NCBI GenBank assembly: GCA_035510775.1
Contig: DATKGP010000059.1
Location: 1-25,164, forward strand
Direction of reading: 5' to 3'
Source of the DNA: DATKGP01 sp035510775
GTDB lineage: Bacteria; Patescibacteriota; UBA1384; 2-12-FULL-50-11
DNA length: 25,164 bases
In this document: positions 11,734 through 18,141 of the stretch, one piece after another
Numbering within the stretch: the first letter of the stretch is position 1
Layout: each line of letters starts with the position of its first letter
Translations under genes and position numbers: made by a program
Notes under the pieces: generated by a model
What the model was told of the DNA's origin: nothing
What the model saw: the letters and a program-made list of their open reading frames with translations, nothing else
The model's database searches: none

Positions 11734-13776
11734 ATGGGGCTTTTCGGAAGGAAACGTCGATACTCGTCGCGTAGGCGTAAGCGTCTGCCGACTATTTGGG
11801 ATAACTTGGTCTGGGCGGTTGAGCCGGATACTGCCCGAGAGATTCTGGCGATAGTTTTGCTGGTACTGGGGATTCTTTTTGCCCTGGGTCTATTCCGTCT
11901 GGCCGGCTCTTTCGGCGAGGTCTTCCTAAAATTGTCGATGAATCTTTTTGGGCTACTGACCTACGTTGTCCCGTTCGTCTTAGTCTACTCCGGCATCAAG
12001 CTACTGTTTTTGAAAACCGAGTATATGCGAGCCTCCAGCGCCGTTGGGGTGGTTTTACTTTTTATCTTGGTGCCAGGAATGTTTCAGAGTTTCGGCGGCT
12101 CGGTCGGAGCGGCGGTCTCAAGCATTTTTGCCTCGGTGGTCGGCAATATTGGAGCAATCCTGGTGATGGTCTTTGGGGTGGTAGCGGCGACGCTTTTGGC
12201 CTTCAATATCTCGTTTCGCACCCTTTGGGAGAAGTTCAATTTCGCCAGTAAAGATATGAAGGGTGTCAGAATCAACCAAGACTCACGCGTTCCGGTCAAA
12301 ACCTTGCGGCCGGGAATGGTGACCGGCGGCTTGGCTTTGGCGCCCAGCACCGAGAATTGGCAGTTTCCGTCGCTGGATTTGCTGGAATATTCTAGCTCGA
12401 CCAAGGCCGAATCCGGTGACATCGGCAAGAACGTTGAGGTAATTAAGAAAACCCTCAAAGATTTCGGGGTGGACGTGGCGATGAACGAGGTCAACGTTGG
12501 CCCGACCCTGACCCAGTACACCCTAAAACCGACCGAGGGAGTTAAGCTCAACACCATTACCGCCCGGGCCAATGATATCGCCCTGGCTCTGGCCGCCCAC
12601 CCGATTCGTATCGAAGCGCCGATTCCCGGCAAGTCTTTGGTCGGCATTGAGGTGCCGAACAAGACCGCCGCCGTCGTTAGTTTGCGAGAAGTGTTGGAGG
12701 CGCCGGAATATAAAGATATCGGCTCGAATCTGTCGCTGGCCTTGGGTCGTGACGTGGCCGGTCATGCCATCGCCGCCGATTTGAAAAAAATGCCGCACTT
12801 ACTGATTGCCGGGGCGACTGGCTCGGGTAAATCGGTCTGTATGAACGCCGTGCTGGTGAATTTGCTCTACAAAAATCCGCCCAGCGACTTGCGGCTCTTG
12901 CTCATCGACCCGAAGCGAGTCGAGTTTACAGAGTATAACGGCATTGCCCATTTGCTAACTCATGTGGTAACCGAGACCGACAAGATTATCTCTTCCTTGC
13001 GCTGGATAGTTGCCGAGATGGAACGCCGCTACCAGGTACTGGCCGCTGGCAATCGTCGTAATATCGAGGCCTATAACGAGTCTCTTCCTGAAGATGGCCA
13101 AAAACTGCCGTATATAATAGTGGTGGTTGACGAGCTGGCTGACCTAATGACTCAAGCGGCCAACGAGGTGGAAAGCTCGATTGTCCGTATTGCCCAGATG
13201 GCTCGGGCGGTTGGAATTCATCTGATTGTTGCCACCCAGCGACCATCGGTTGACGTTATTACCGGGCTAATTAAGGCCAACATCCCGGCTCGTATTGCCT
13301 TCGCCGTCCCGAGCCAGGCCGATTCTCGAACTATTTTAGATCAAGTCGGCGCCGATAAACTCCTCGGTCGCGGCGATATGCTCTTCCTTTCAAGTGACCA
13401 GCCCCAGCCGAAACGTATCCAGGGCGTGATGCTCAAAGACAAAGAAATTCGCGAGGTGACCGATTTCATTCGCAAACAAGCCCCGCCGATTTACGATGAT
13501 TCAATTCAGACCTACCACGGCGGCCTGAAAGACGGTGTCGCCGGCGCCCACAGCGCTGATTCCAGTGACGACGACGAGCTTTTCAATGAGGCCAGAGATT
13601 TGGTGATTCAAGCCGGCAAGGCCTCGGCTTCGCTCCTCCAGCGCCGCTTAAAAGTCGGCTACGCCCGAGCCGCTCGCTTGCTCGATATTCTGGAAGCGGA
13701 AGGTGTTATCGGCCCGGCTGACGGCGCCAAACCCCGCGACGTCCTCGTCGCCCCGGACGAATACCTCGGACCCTAG
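11734..13776 (+). CDS. ftsK: DNA translocase FtsK/SpoIIIE
   Basis: Septal DNA pump of 680 residues that clears chromosome termini at division. The N-terminal part has four membrane segments (about residues 35-165), followed by a short linker and the alpha/beta motor. The motor has Walker A G-A-T-G-S-G-K-S (360-367), Walker B V-V-V-D-E-L-A-D-L (Asp466-Glu467) and the family stretch A-T-Q-R-P-S-V-D-V-I-T-G. A C-terminal winged-helix gamma domain (A-S-A-S-L-L-Q-R-R-L-K-V-G-Y-A-R-A) recognises orienting DNA sequences. The ATG at 11734 is preferred over a longer reading from 11587: a -10-like TACAGT (11722-11727) lies 6 nt upstream, the extension would overlap the divergent gene, and basic residues follow as in relatives. 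The linker is short compared with proteobacterial FtsK. Confidence 0.96.
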   Translation: MGLFGRKRRYSSRRRKRLPTIWDNLVWAVEPDTAREILAIVLLVLGILFALGLFRLAGSFGEVFLKLSMNLFGLLTYVVPFVLVYSGIKLLFLKTEYMRASSAVGVVLLFILVPGMFQSFGGSVGAAVSSIFASVVGNIGAILVMVFGVVAATLLAFNISFRTLWEKFNFASKDMKGVRINQDSRVPVKTLRPGMVTGGLALAPSTENWQFPSLDLLEYSSSTKAESGDIGKNVEVIKKTLKDFGVDVAMNEVNVGPTLTQYTLKPTEGVKLNTITARANDIALALAAHPIRIEAPIPGKSLVGIEVPNKTAAVVSLREVLEAPEYKDIGSNLSLALGRDVAGHAIAADLKKMPHLLIAGATGSGKSVCMNAVLVNLLYKNPPSDLRLLLIDPKRVEFTEYNGIAHLLTHVVTETDKIISSLRWIVAEMERRYQVLAAGNRRNIEAYNESLPEDGQKLPYIIVVVDELADLMTQAANEVESSIVRIAQMARAVGIHLIVATQRPSVDVITGLIKANIPARIAFAVPSQADSRTILDQVGADKLLGRGDMLFLSSDQPQPKRIQGVMLKDKEIREVTDFIRKQAPPIYDDSIQTYHGGLKDGVAGAHSADSSDDDELFNEARDLVIQAGKASASLLQRRLKVGYARAARLLDILEAEGVIGPADGAKPRDVLVAPDEYLGP

Positions 13777-13784
13777 CGGGTCCG
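13767..13784. other. Hairpin centred on the ftsK stop codon
   Basis: CGGACCC / GGGTCCG, a 7-bp GC-rich stem whose loop contains the TAG stop (13774-13776). No U-tract follows. A second example of a hairpin at a stop codon occurs at 3001-3024. Confidence 0.65.
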
Positions 13785-13822
13785 CAGGAACTGGGTACTT
13801 GGGACTAGGGGCTGGGAACTAG
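13771..13822. repeat. Dispersed repeat covering the ftsK stop codon and spacer
   Basis: 13771-13793 matches 14683-14705 at 21 of 23 positions. The following stretch to 13822 consists of words such as gggacta, gggg and gggaactag. On the minus strand these resemble the CTAGTnCCCAGTCCC words found inside the UDG (7502-7521) and PEP synthase (21114-21142) genes. Confidence 0.6.
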
Positions 13823-14112
13823 ACATCGTATTCCCTCGTGATTTTTTTCGTGATAGAGCCTACATACAAACGATAGGCCGGTCTGTTTTCTTTTTTGTAG
13901 ATAATCTTGATTCCTAGTGCTTCTTGGCAAACGGGGCAAATCAGGTCTTCTAATTCTGTTTCTCGCCCAGAAATGCGGTCTAGGTATAAGCGTTTGAGGA
14001 TTCCCGGCCCATCTTTCTGATAACGACAGATCTGCTCACCGCAGTTACCGCAATTAATTACCAAAATCCTTGAGAAGCCGCCACGAGCCTTTCGGTATTT
14101 GTCACTTTTCAT
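13819..14112 (-). CDS. Small zinc-ribbon-like protein
   Basis: An unrecognised 97-residue protein with two C-x2-C knuckles: C-G-N-C near residue 21 and C-P-V-C near 59, spaced as in a zinc ribbon. The N-terminus is basic (K-S-D-K-Y-R-K-A-R) and the C-terminal third is basic and aromatic, which suits RNA or DNA binding. The promoter at 14120-14147 puts the -10 seven nt before the ATG, so it is probably leaderless. It converges on ftsK with a 42-bp gap. Function is unknown. Confidence 0.8.
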   Translation of the reverse strand: MKSDKYRKARGGFSRILVINCGNCGEQICRYQKDGPGILKRLYLDRISGRETELEDLICPVCQEALGIKIIYKKENRPAYRLYVGSITKKITREYDV

Positions 14113-14119
14113 TTTCTAA

Positions 14120-14147
14120 ATTGTACTCCCGAACCAGTTAAATTCAA
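14120..14147 (-). promoter_or_regulatory. Promoter of the zinc-ribbon gene (30-bp duplicated promoter, copy 1)
   Basis: Minus strand TTGAAT (14142-14147), 16-nt spacer, TACAAT (14120-14125), 7 nt to the ATG. The 30 nt at 14118-14147 are identical to 17091-17120 in the same orientation. Confidence 0.85.
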
Positions 14148-14158
14148 TGAATTAGAAA

Positions 14159-14184
14159 ATACCCCCGCCAGATGGCAGGGGTAT
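14159..14184 (-). terminator. Terminator of the 122-residue orphan
   Basis: On the minus strand ATACCCCTGCC / GGCGGGGGTAT pair with one mismatch around a short loop, and the stem runs into TTTTC. It lies 17 nt after the stop of the gene at 14202-14570. Confidence 0.85.
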
Positions 14185-14201
14185 TGGTCAGGACGAATCG
14201 G

Positions 14202-14570
14202 TTAAGTCGCCTTGCTTTGGGCCTGGAAAGCGATCCGAGCGATGTCCTCTTCCGATAGAGGAAAGATGAACATCTCGTTGTCGCCGTCGGTCAGGCCGTC
14301 CGGTATGTGATACCAACCTATGGGTTTTCCCTCGGACATCACGACTCCGCTTCTGTTGTCAAGCCTGCGAAGTTGGGTTATGGCGAAGTCACCGATTTTA
14401 GCTCCTTCGATCTTCTTTCCATCGCCGTTCCATAACAGTCGGAAAGCCTTCTTCGTATCCCAGACTGCGTCGGAGAAATAGACGGATTTGAAGCTGTCGC
14501 TTTCCAGGAGTTTACCATAAAGATCGATAAAGTCGTCGACCTTTTCTACGGTTACATTGGGGCTATCCAT
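14202..14570 (-). CDS. Unrecognised soluble protein
   Basis: 122 residues, acidic, no membrane segment or signal peptide, no motif I recognise. Notable stretches are V-D-D-F-I-D-L-Y-G-K-L-L near the start, L-R-R-L-D-N-R-S-G-V-V-M in the middle and an acidic segment D-G-L-T-D-G-D-N-E-M-F before the C-terminus. GAGGTG lies 8 nt before the ATG, a consensus promoter lies upstream and a strong terminator downstream, so it is a single-gene unit of the same build as the 10-11 kb paralogs. I see no clear similarity to them. Confidence 0.75.
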   Translation of the reverse strand: MDSPNVTVEKVDDFIDLYGKLLESDSFKSVYFSDAVWDTKKAFRLLWNGDGKKIEGAKIGDFAITQLRRLDNRSGVVMSEGKPIGWYHIPDGLTDGDNEMFIFPLSEEDIARIAFQAQSKAT

Positions 14571-14594
14571 ACAATGAGCACCTCACTTGCTGGC

Positions 14595-14623
14595 ATTATA
14601 GCTTGAGTTGACGGTAAATTCAA
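14595..14623 (-). promoter_or_regulatory. Promoter of the 122-residue orphan
   Basis: Minus strand TTGAAT (14618-14623), 17-nt spacer, consensus TATAAT (14595-14600). The -35 flank TTGAATTTA is shared with the promoters at 14120 and 17093. A short leader with GAGGTG follows. Confidence 0.9.
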
Positions 14624-14656
14624 TGTGTGGGCTCGTATTCGTAGATAAAATCGTAC

Positions 14657-14705
14657 GAAAAACCATGAGCCATGAACCTGAGCCCCAGCGGGTCCGCAGG
14701 GACTG
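14657..14705. repeat. Two dispersed repeat words side by side
   Basis: 14657-14680 matches 17217-17240 at 22 of 24 positions (gaaaaaccatgagccatg...). 14683-14705 matches the ftsK stop region 13771-13793 at 21 of 23. They fill the gap between two minus-strand genes. No ORF is supported here. Confidence 0.65.
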
Positions 14706-14725
14706 TAATTAGTTAGCTGTCCCGA

Positions 14726-15181
14726 CTATTTATCTACCAAACCACCTTGGTATTTTGTTAGATAAATTACTTCATCTTGAAAGCTAATCGTTTCTTCGCC
14801 AAAGAAGCTATCGAAATCGCCGGTGATTTTGTTTAAATAGAGCCAATCGCCATCCTCGAGTTTTTCCGGTCCTCGAACCGGCATTTCTTCAGGGGAGTTC
14901 AAAAGAGCTTTTTTCAGGAACCCGTAAACTTTATAAAAATCAATCGAAGTATTAATCCCGCCATAGTAAACCATCATCCAAAGCGGTTTGTTCTGGTGAA
15001 AAATCACTTCTCGCCCACCGAACGGTTCGCCTCCAAAATAATTGTCGTGAAACTCCCAATCTCCTTCTGAATAAGTAATTGTTTTAGAATTGTCCTTCTC
15101 GCTGACAATCTTTGTTGCTTCGTTGCCGTAGCCTGCTTTATTCGCCCGAATCAAAAGTTGTTTAATTTCTTGTATATCCAT
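14726..15181 (-). CDS. DUF5680-like protein
   Basis: 151 residues. The central part (Y-S-E-G-D-W-E-F-H-D-N-Y-F-G-G, F-G-G-R-E-V-I-F, P-L-W-M-M-V-Y-Y-G-G) fits the DUF5680 family, which is often attached to helix-turn-helix regulators; here it stands alone without an HTH. Function of the family is unknown to me. Two ATGs compete at 15187 and 15181. The TAGAAT -10 (15188-15193) abuts the first, so a leaderless message starting at 15181 is preferred, with 6 nt between -10 and start. It lies downstream of the ABC operon but has its own promoter, preceded by palindrome B. Confidence 0.78.
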   Translation of the reverse strand: MDIQEIKQLLIRANKAGYGNEATKIVSEKDNSKTITYSEGDWEFHDNYFGGEPFGGREVIFHQNKPLWMMVYYGGINTSIDFYKVYGFLKKALLNSPEEMPVRGPEKLEDGDWLYLNKITGDFDSFFGEETISFQDEVIYLTKYQGGLVDK

Positions 15182-15187
15182 GGCCAT

Positions 15188-15215
15188 ATTCTACTCCCGA
15201 GTACTAAAATGTCGA
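15188..15215 (-). promoter_or_regulatory. Promoter of the DUF5680-like gene
   Basis: Minus strand TCGACA (15210-15215), 16-nt spacer, TAGAAT (15188-15193). The spacer end CGGGAG is the same as in the duplicated promoters at 14120 and 17093. Confidence 0.65.
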
Positions 15216-15222
15216 GTAAATT

Positions 15223-15247
15223 CAACGGCTCACAATGTGAGCCGTTG
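15223..15247. repeat. Palindrome B, copy 2
   Basis: CAACGGCTCACA / TGTGAGCCGTTG, a perfect 12-bp palindrome around one central base. It lies between the ABC ATPase stop and the promoter of the DUF5680-like gene. It is the best preserved of three copies. Confidence 0.9.
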
Positions 15248-15256
15248 GAACGCTAG

Positions 15257-15925
15257 CTAGCTTATTCTCCCGTCTTCAATGTTGATAATCCTATCAGCGA
15301 TATCTTTTATACGCGGGTCGTGGCTAACGATAACCACGCATTTGTTCTCGTCTTTCGCCCCTTTTCTCAAGAGCTCCACAATCTCGTGCCCAGTCTTAGA
15401 ATCGAGATTTGCCGTTGGCTCATCTGCTAAAATAATGCTGGGGTTATTCGCCATAGCACGTGCAATTGCAACTCGCTGTTCTTCGCCTCCCGACAAATTC
15501 TGTGGCAAACTGGTCATTCGATGTTCGAGTCCGAGACGTTTGAGAAATTCCCTTGCCTTACTCCTGGCCGCTGATTTACTGATTCCCATAGCAAGGAGAG
15601 GAACCATTACGTTCTGTTCAGCGGTTAGGGCGGATAGGAGATTGAAATGTTGGAATACGAAGCCAATCTCTTTCAGTCGAAGCCTCGGTAATTCGTGGTT
15701 CGATAGCTTGCTTGTTTCCTGGCCGTTGATAATAACCCTTCCAGATGTTGGACGTAAAAGAGTTCCTAAAAGAAGTAGCAGAGTAGTTTTTCCTGAACCA
15801 GAAGGCCCCATTATAAGAACCACCTCGCCCGATTTCGCTTCAAATGAAACTCCTCCCAGGGCAGAGACTGCCGATTCCCCTGAACCGTAACGCTTCGTTA
15901 GATTCTCGGCGATTAAGGTACTCAT
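15257..15925 (-). CDS. ABC transporter ATP-binding protein, MacB/LolD type
   Basis: 222-residue ATPase that drives the permease encoded just upstream. Walker A is G-P-S-G-S-G-K-T-T (about residues 39-47), the Q-loop follows in F-V-F-Q-H-F-N-L-L, the signature is L-S-G-G-E-E-Q-R (Glu where Gln is usual), Walker B is I-I-L-A-D-E-P-T-A-N-L-D, and the switch His is in V-S-H-D. The spacing and N-L-D-S-K-T-G are typical of MacB/LolD/FtsE-like exporters. The start codon overlaps the permease stop by 4 nt (ATGA), so the genes are coupled. Likely role is export or extraction of a lipoprotein, peptide or drug; the substrate is not visible. Confidence 0.93.
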   Translation of the reverse strand: MSTLIAENLTKRYGSGESAVSALGGVSFEAKSGEVVLIMGPSGSGKTTLLLLLGTLLRPTSGRVIINGQETSKLSNHELPRLRLKEIGFVFQHFNLLSALTAEQNVMVPLLAMGISKSAARSKAREFLKRLGLEHRMTSLPQNLSGGEEQRVAIARAMANNPSIILADEPTANLDSKTGHEIVELLRKGAKDENKCVVIVSHDPRIKDIADRIINIEDGRIS

Positions 15926-17034
15926 GATTTGAATACCTCGGCCGGATCTATAAAGGCGAGCCGCCTGACGGGAATCAGTGAAGCCAGGATACCCATTATA
16001 AATGCCAAGCCTACTACAGTGATGAGAGCGATATCGGTTACCACAAAGGAGAGATCTAGTAGATTTGATATGAGCCAGCCAACGCCAAACGACAAACCTA
16101 TCCCTATTACCAAGCCAAGAGCTGTAGTAAGCATCGATTGGGTCAAAACTATCGAGTAAAGCTGACTATTTCTTACTCCAATTGCCTTTAGAATCCCCAC
16201 TTCACGGGATTTATCGAGCGTTGCTGTATAAATTGTTAGGCCGATAATTGCCGTACCAATCAGAACTGCAATTGCTAAGATGGCCTGAAGGATCGGCAAG
16301 AATGAGTCGCCCAAATTTTTCTTTTCCTCCGTAACTAATTGATCCTTACCCCGCAAACTTAATTGGGGGTATTTGGGCTGCAGAGATTGTGCCGCCCCCG
16401 CGGCAGTAGAGGGGTTGAATAAGGTTATATATGCAAAGCTGACCGTCCCCGGAACCTCAACAAAATCCTGGGCGGCATGGTAAGTTATCCACGAATAGTG
16501 ATTTCCGAAGCTTGAAGCCTCTGGCACAAGCCCCGCGATTCTCCAAACTTTCGCCGATTCGGAAAAGACAATCGTATCCCCCAATTTTTTACCAAGTTTC
16601 TTTGCCAGACTACCAGGAATTATTATCTCGCCGTCAGTAATGTTCTTTGTCCCACTTGTTAAAGCCCACGGGCCTTGGCTCAAATCAGTAGGGTCGAAGC
16701 TTGTTACGAATAAGCTGAATTGTGTGTCGCCATCGCTCACGCCTGGGCGCAGAGATATTACCGGTACAACTTTTGACACCCCATCTTCCTGACCCAGTCT
16801 TTCAATATCCGTCAGAGAAACCAGTGGTACCCCATGATACATATCGGTCATCCCTTTTCGCATCACAAAAATGTCCGACGGGCTTTCCTTAAGGAACTTT
16901 ACATCCCGTTCAATCGCCCCATTGTATATTCCGAAAAGTGCCACCATAAGGATAATGGCAAATGCGACTCCACCGACACTAATTAAGAGCCGACTTTTTT
17001 CTTGAAACAAGTTGCGAAGGGCAATTAATAGCAT
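15922..17034 (-). CDS. ABC transporter permease with FtsX domain, MacB type
   Basis: 370 residues with the MacB layout: one N-terminal membrane segment (about 15-38), a large extracytoplasmic MacB-PCD domain (about 40-240), then three membrane segments in the C-terminal FtsX domain (about 250-275, 298-325, 338-360). The stretch D-K-S-R-E-V-G-I-L-K-A-I-G-V-R is the coupling-helix region of the family. The ATG at 17034 has only a distant AGGAGAGG (14 nt upstream). An 8-codon ORF begins at the leaderless start position behind the promoter and may influence its translation. It is followed by the ATPase with a 4-nt overlap. Confidence 0.92.
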   Translation of the reverse strand: MLLIALRNLFQEKSRLLISVGGVAFAIILMVALFGIYNGAIERDVKFLKESPSDIFVMRKGMTDMYHGVPLVSLTDIERLGQEDGVSKVVPVISLRPGVSDGDTQFSLFVTSFDPTDLSQGPWALTSGTKNITDGEIIIPGSLAKKLGKKLGDTIVFSESAKVWRIAGLVPEASSFGNHYSWITYHAAQDFVEVPGTVSFAYITLFNPSTAAGAAQSLQPKYPQLSLRGKDQLVTEEKKNLGDSFLPILQAILAIAVLIGTAIIGLTIYTATLDKSREVGILKAIGVRNSQLYSIVLTQSMLTTALGLVIGIGLSFGVGWLISNLLDLSFVVTDIALITVVGLAFIMGILASLIPVRRLAFIDPAEVFKS

Positions 17035-17058
17035 TAGATTTTAAGCGGCCTCTCCTGG

Positions 17059-17085
17059 CTAACTCGCACTCTTCATCTCCTTCAT
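17059..17085 (-). CDS. Possible 8-codon leader peptide before the ABC permease
   Basis: ATG to TAG encoding M-K-E-M-K-S-A-S. The ATG stands 7 nt after the -10 TACAAT, exactly where the zinc-ribbon gene begins behind its identical promoter, so a leaderless ribosome would start here and stop 24 nt before the permease ATG. It could be a translated leader or only the remnant of a duplicated gene start. Confidence 0.35.
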   Translation of the reverse strand: MKEMKSAS

Positions 17086-17092
17086 TACTCAA

Positions 17093-17120
17093 ATTGTACT
17101 CCCGAACCAGTTAAATTCAA
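17093..17120 (-). promoter_or_regulatory. Promoter of the ABC operon (30-bp duplicated promoter, copy 2)
   Basis: Minus strand TTGAAT (17115-17120), 16-nt spacer, TACAAT (17093-17098). Identical over 30 nt to 14118-14147. The first two bases of the -35 are also the end of palindrome B, so a protein bound to the palindrome would touch the -35. Confidence 0.85.
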
Positions 17121-17141
17121 CGGCTCACAATGTGAGCCGTT
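17119..17141. repeat. Palindrome B, copy 3, part of the two-hairpin element
   Basis: AACGGCTCACA / TGTGAGCCGTT, a perfect 11-bp palindrome around one central base, overlapping the -35 of the ABC operon promoter. Hairpin A lies 21 nt further upstream. Confidence 0.9.
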
Positions 17142-17162
17142 CAGAAGAAGAATGCTGTTTAC

Positions 17163-17196
17163 AGGCTGGATATCACACTATTGTGATATCCAGCCT
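17163..17196. repeat. Hairpin A, copy 2 of the two-hairpin element (inverted)
   Basis: The same 15-bp stem as at 1133-1166, in reverse orientation, identical over all 34 nt, and the adjoining 5 nt (GTAAA) also match. It lies between the divergent ABC operon and rodZ-recA operon. Confidence 0.9.
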
Positions 17197-17385
17197 TGAG
17201 GCACTTAAAATAATGTGAAAAACCACGAGCCATGCACCTGGAACCAAAAAAAGAATGACTATTGACCAATGACGAATGTCGAAAGAATCGAAAAATTCCT
17301 AATGTTCAAATTCGGATTTCGTGCTTCGGATTTATTTCGTCATTAGACATTAGAGCTTAGACATTATTTTTCTTGCCAAATTTCG
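17197..17385. other. Non-coding spacer of repeated short words upstream of rodZ
   Basis: Together with the elements above this fills the 388 bp without a protein gene between 17035 and 17422. 17217-17240 is a copy of the 14657-14680 repeat. Further on are AATGACGAA (near 17267) and its complement TTCGTCATT (17336-17344), a twice-repeated CGGATTT and several copies of a CATTAGAC-like word. No ORF or known RNA is supported. Confidence 0.6.
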
Positions 17386-17414
17386 TTGACTTTCGCGCGC
17401 AAGAAACGTAGCTT
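17386..17414 (+). promoter_or_regulatory. Promoter of the rodZ-recA-recX operon
   Basis: TTGACT (17386-17391), 17-nt spacer, TAGCTT (17409-17414), 8 nt before the ATG at 17423. No LexA-type (GAACnnnnGTTC) palindrome is seen, so recA shows no obvious classical SOS control. Confidence 0.65.
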
Positions 17415-17422
17415 GGAAGGTG

Positions 17423-18139
17423 ATGTCCGCAGGTTTTACGACTAAAAAAATCAGTAAACCCAAAACTCTCGGCTCGATTCTTCGGAGCGCCCGAACTAAG
17501 GCCGAGTTGACCGTCGAACAGGCTCAAGAACAGACGAAAATCTGCGAGCGCTATCTGATAGCTCTCGAGCAAGGCAACTACGCCGCCCTTCCAGCCGAGG
17601 CCTATAATATCGGCTTCATCCGAACCTACGCCAGCTTTCTCAAGTTAAATCCAGATAAAATCGTCCGGCTCTACCGCGAAGAGCGCAGCCTCAACCGCTT
17701 GAATCCGCAGGAGAACCAAGTGGTAATGCGGCCGCGCAAAATCGGCGACTGGCATTTTCTAATTACCCCGAAAGTCTTGGCAATTTTAGGGACGGTAATT
17801 TTCTTCGGGGCGTTGGTCGGCTATATCGCCGTTGAGCTCAACCGTTTCGCCCAGCCGCCGACCTTAGCTATTACCAACGTTCCCAGCCAGTTCACTAGTA
17901 GCCAAGACAAAATTAAACTAGCTGGCCACACCGATGGTGGGGCGACGGTGCTGATGAACTCCCAGACTATCTCGGTGGCCGACGACGGCAGCTTCAGCCA
18001 GGACGTCCAGCTCAACCCGGGCGTCAATCAAATTACTATCCTGGCTCGTAACCGCGCTGAAAAGGTTTCAACCGAGACTGTCCAGGTGTTGTACAATCCA
18101 GACCTTGCCAAGACTGATAATTCTGTTACGAAGGAATAA
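17423..18139 (+). CDS. rodZ: RodZ-like helix-turn-helix membrane protein
   Basis: 238 residues. The N-terminal HTH_25 domain (about 10-80: G-S-I-L-R-S-A-R, V-E-Q-A-Q-E-Q-T, Y-L-I-A-L-E-Q-G, G-F-I-R-T-Y-A-S-F-L) is the cytoplasmic RodZ type that links MreB filaments to the membrane. One membrane segment follows (about 112-135), then an extracytoplasmic Ig-like part of about 80 residues with N-P-G-V-N-Q-I. The ATG at 17423 is preferred over GTG at 17420 by the promoter distance. Two nt separate it from recA. The rodZ-like gene (ymfM) also lies just upstream of pgsA-cinA-recA in Bacillus; pgsA and cinA are missing here. Confidence 0.88.
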   Translation: MSAGFTTKKISKPKTLGSILRSARTKAELTVEQAQEQTKICERYLIALEQGNYAALPAEAYNIGFIRTYASFLKLNPDKIVRLYREERSLNRLNPQENQVVMRPRKIGDWHFLITPKVLAILGTVIFFGALVGYIAVELNRFAQPPTLAITNVPSQFTSSQDKIKLAGHTDGGATVLMNSQTISVADDGSFSQDVQLNPGVNQITILARNRAEKVSTETVQVLYNPDLAKTDNSVTKE

Positions 18140-18141
18140 GT

